Below, piece after piece: positions 63,211 to 64,000 of a DNA stretch of 64,000 nucleotides; positions within the stretch are counted from its first letter, which is position 1, and every line of letters starts with the position of its first letter. The stretch spans positions 49,967-113,966 of the forward strand of contig JAETON010000007.1 in NCBI GenBank assembly GCA_021771695.1. The letters are read 5' to 3'. Made by a program: the position numbers and the translations under genes. A model generated the notes under the pieces. It did not search any database. It worked only from the letters and a program-made list of their open reading frames with translations, and had not been told where the DNA came from. The DNA comes from Lachnospiraceae bacterium (GTDB lineage: Bacteria > Bacillota > Clostridia > Lachnospirales > Lachnospiraceae).

Positions 63211-64000
63211 AATGTCCCAAAATAATTGAAACATTAGCCCCGGTTTTTTGCTGAGACTTTAGTAGGTCTAAAGCGGTATTTCGTTCTTAGGCATTCCCTT
63301 GCCTAAGCTTTAAATCTGGGTTCTGCCCAGACCCGTCCTCGCCACACAGGGGCTGTGGTATTCCACGGTTCTCTTGACAACAGTTCCGCTCCAGACTATG
63401 CACTCTATTCTTCTGCGTCATTCCAATGATGCTCCTGCTGCTTTACAAATTTTTTGAAGGATTGACGTCTCCATGGATGGTTCATTGGAGGGATGTATTT
63501 CTTTTGTGGTTTTGGCTCTTTGTAATCCGGATCGAGTTCTTTTGATTTTGCTTCATGTTCCGGAATCTCCTCCAGTCCATAGATATCTTTGTCATTTACG
63601 CAACAGTATTTTTTACCGTCAAACGCCTGGATAAACATTACCCTTGTTCCCTTTCGGTAATGAATCTGCATGCCGAACTGATCAAGCATATGATAGTATT
63701 TCTTTGAATGTTGCAGGCAGTGTCCGGAATCTACGACTCTTTCCCATAGCACAGCAAGAATCAGATTGATTTTTTCATTTGATGGTTGCTCTACGAACAC
63801 AGATTTGATACCATTTAAGGGAAGGGAAAACCTCTCATTGAATTCTTTTATGTGGGAGTTTAAAAATTCATTGGCATCATCGATAGCAAGATGGAGATGC
63901 CAGATCTGGCCGGGAACCCATTCATAGGGTGTGGCATCCATCTGAAGCAGTTCTCCGAAATAGGCAGCCCTTGGCCGGCGGGAGTGTGCATCCTCAACAG
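63211..64000 (-). mobile_element. ISNCY-type insertion sequence (partial, runs off window)
   Basis: The element probably begins at TGTCCCAAAATAATTGAAAC near 63213, directly after the broken dehydratase. G+C content rises clearly here. About 190 bp of non-coding end (63211-63404) holds GC-rich stretches such as CTGGGTTCTGCCCAG that may fold. A minus-strand transposase reading frame fills the rest. The other end lies outside the window. Confidence 0.7.
63405..64000 (-). pseudogene. ISNCY-family transposase, 5' partial, catalytic core deleted
   Basis: Minus-strand frame open from the window edge (HSRRPRAAYFGELLQ, then MDATPYEWVPGQIWHLHLAI) to the stop at 63405. After the first DDE Asp (AIDDA) the protein jumps directly to NEFLNSHIKEFNERFSLPLN, which in family members comes about 110 residues later; the remaining catalytic Asp and Glu are lost. 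The C-terminus (YIPPMNHPWRRQSFKKFVKQ) is complete. The junction lies near 63869-63880 and stays in frame. Confidence 0.82.

Overview
This window looks like a chromosomal segment of a low-G+C Firmicute, most likely a gut Lachnospiraceae (Blautia-like; the genus is a guess). The signs are an AT-rich base composition, strong purine-rich ribosome binding sites, a split two-subunit transketolase, a gatCAB operon, a def-fmt-rsmB-rlmN-prpC-prkC-rsgA-thiN housekeeping run, and Clostridia-type family members throughout. No rRNA, tRNA or CRISPR array was found.

Positions 1-33 kb are core genome. In order: the 3' end of purB; a zinc-dependent phospholipase C-like protein and a lipid kinase; a coiled-coil protein built from 42-bp tandem repeats; a LacI-type regulator divergent from a transaldolase-transketolase operon; a DUF975 membrane protein; glmM; the long priA-def-fmt-rsmB-rlmN-prpC-prkC-rsgA-thiN operon with a membrane protein and a gamma carbonic anhydrase; gatCAB; three HAD phosphatases; a PAP2 phosphatase; an AAA ATPase; a leftward operon (aldose epimerase, two HAD phosphatases, radical SAM protein); and prfC. 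Reading frames here are intact, with one striking exception: the transaldolase lacks about 36 residues, including the Schiff-base lysine.

Positions 33-35.4 kb hold a secreted beta-helix surface protein with a very basic C-terminus, and a small HTH regulator.

Positions 35.5-63.2 kb are a Wzy-type capsule/exopolysaccharide locus. It starts with the CpsB-CpsC-CpsD phosphoregulatory module and an LCP transferase. A 4,6-dehydratase, a sugar aminotransferase and a phosphoglycosyl transferase suggest a bacillosamine-like first sugar. Glycosyltransferases, an EpsG-like polymerase, a decayed flippase, a UDP-uronate epimerase and UDP-glucose dehydrogenase follow. The distal part (53.8-63 kb) is an IS-rich cassette with an intact second flippase, two TupA-like ATP-grasp ligases and two opine-type dehydrogenases: an N5-(carboxyethyl)ornithine synthase homologue and an octopine/nopaline dehydrogenase family member. 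I infer that this cassette makes carboxyethyl amino acids (opines) and amide-links them to uronic acids of the polymer. This is the most interesting system in the window.

Many cassette genes are broken: an in-frame TGA in the carboxyethylornithine synthase, an A7-tract frameshift in one TupA gene, frameshifts plus a deletion in the first flippase, a G6-tract frameshift in an acetyltransferase, and a nonsense codon plus core deletion in a terminal dehydratase. IS copies with internal deletions lie between them. The right edge is an incomplete ISNCY-type element of higher G+C content.
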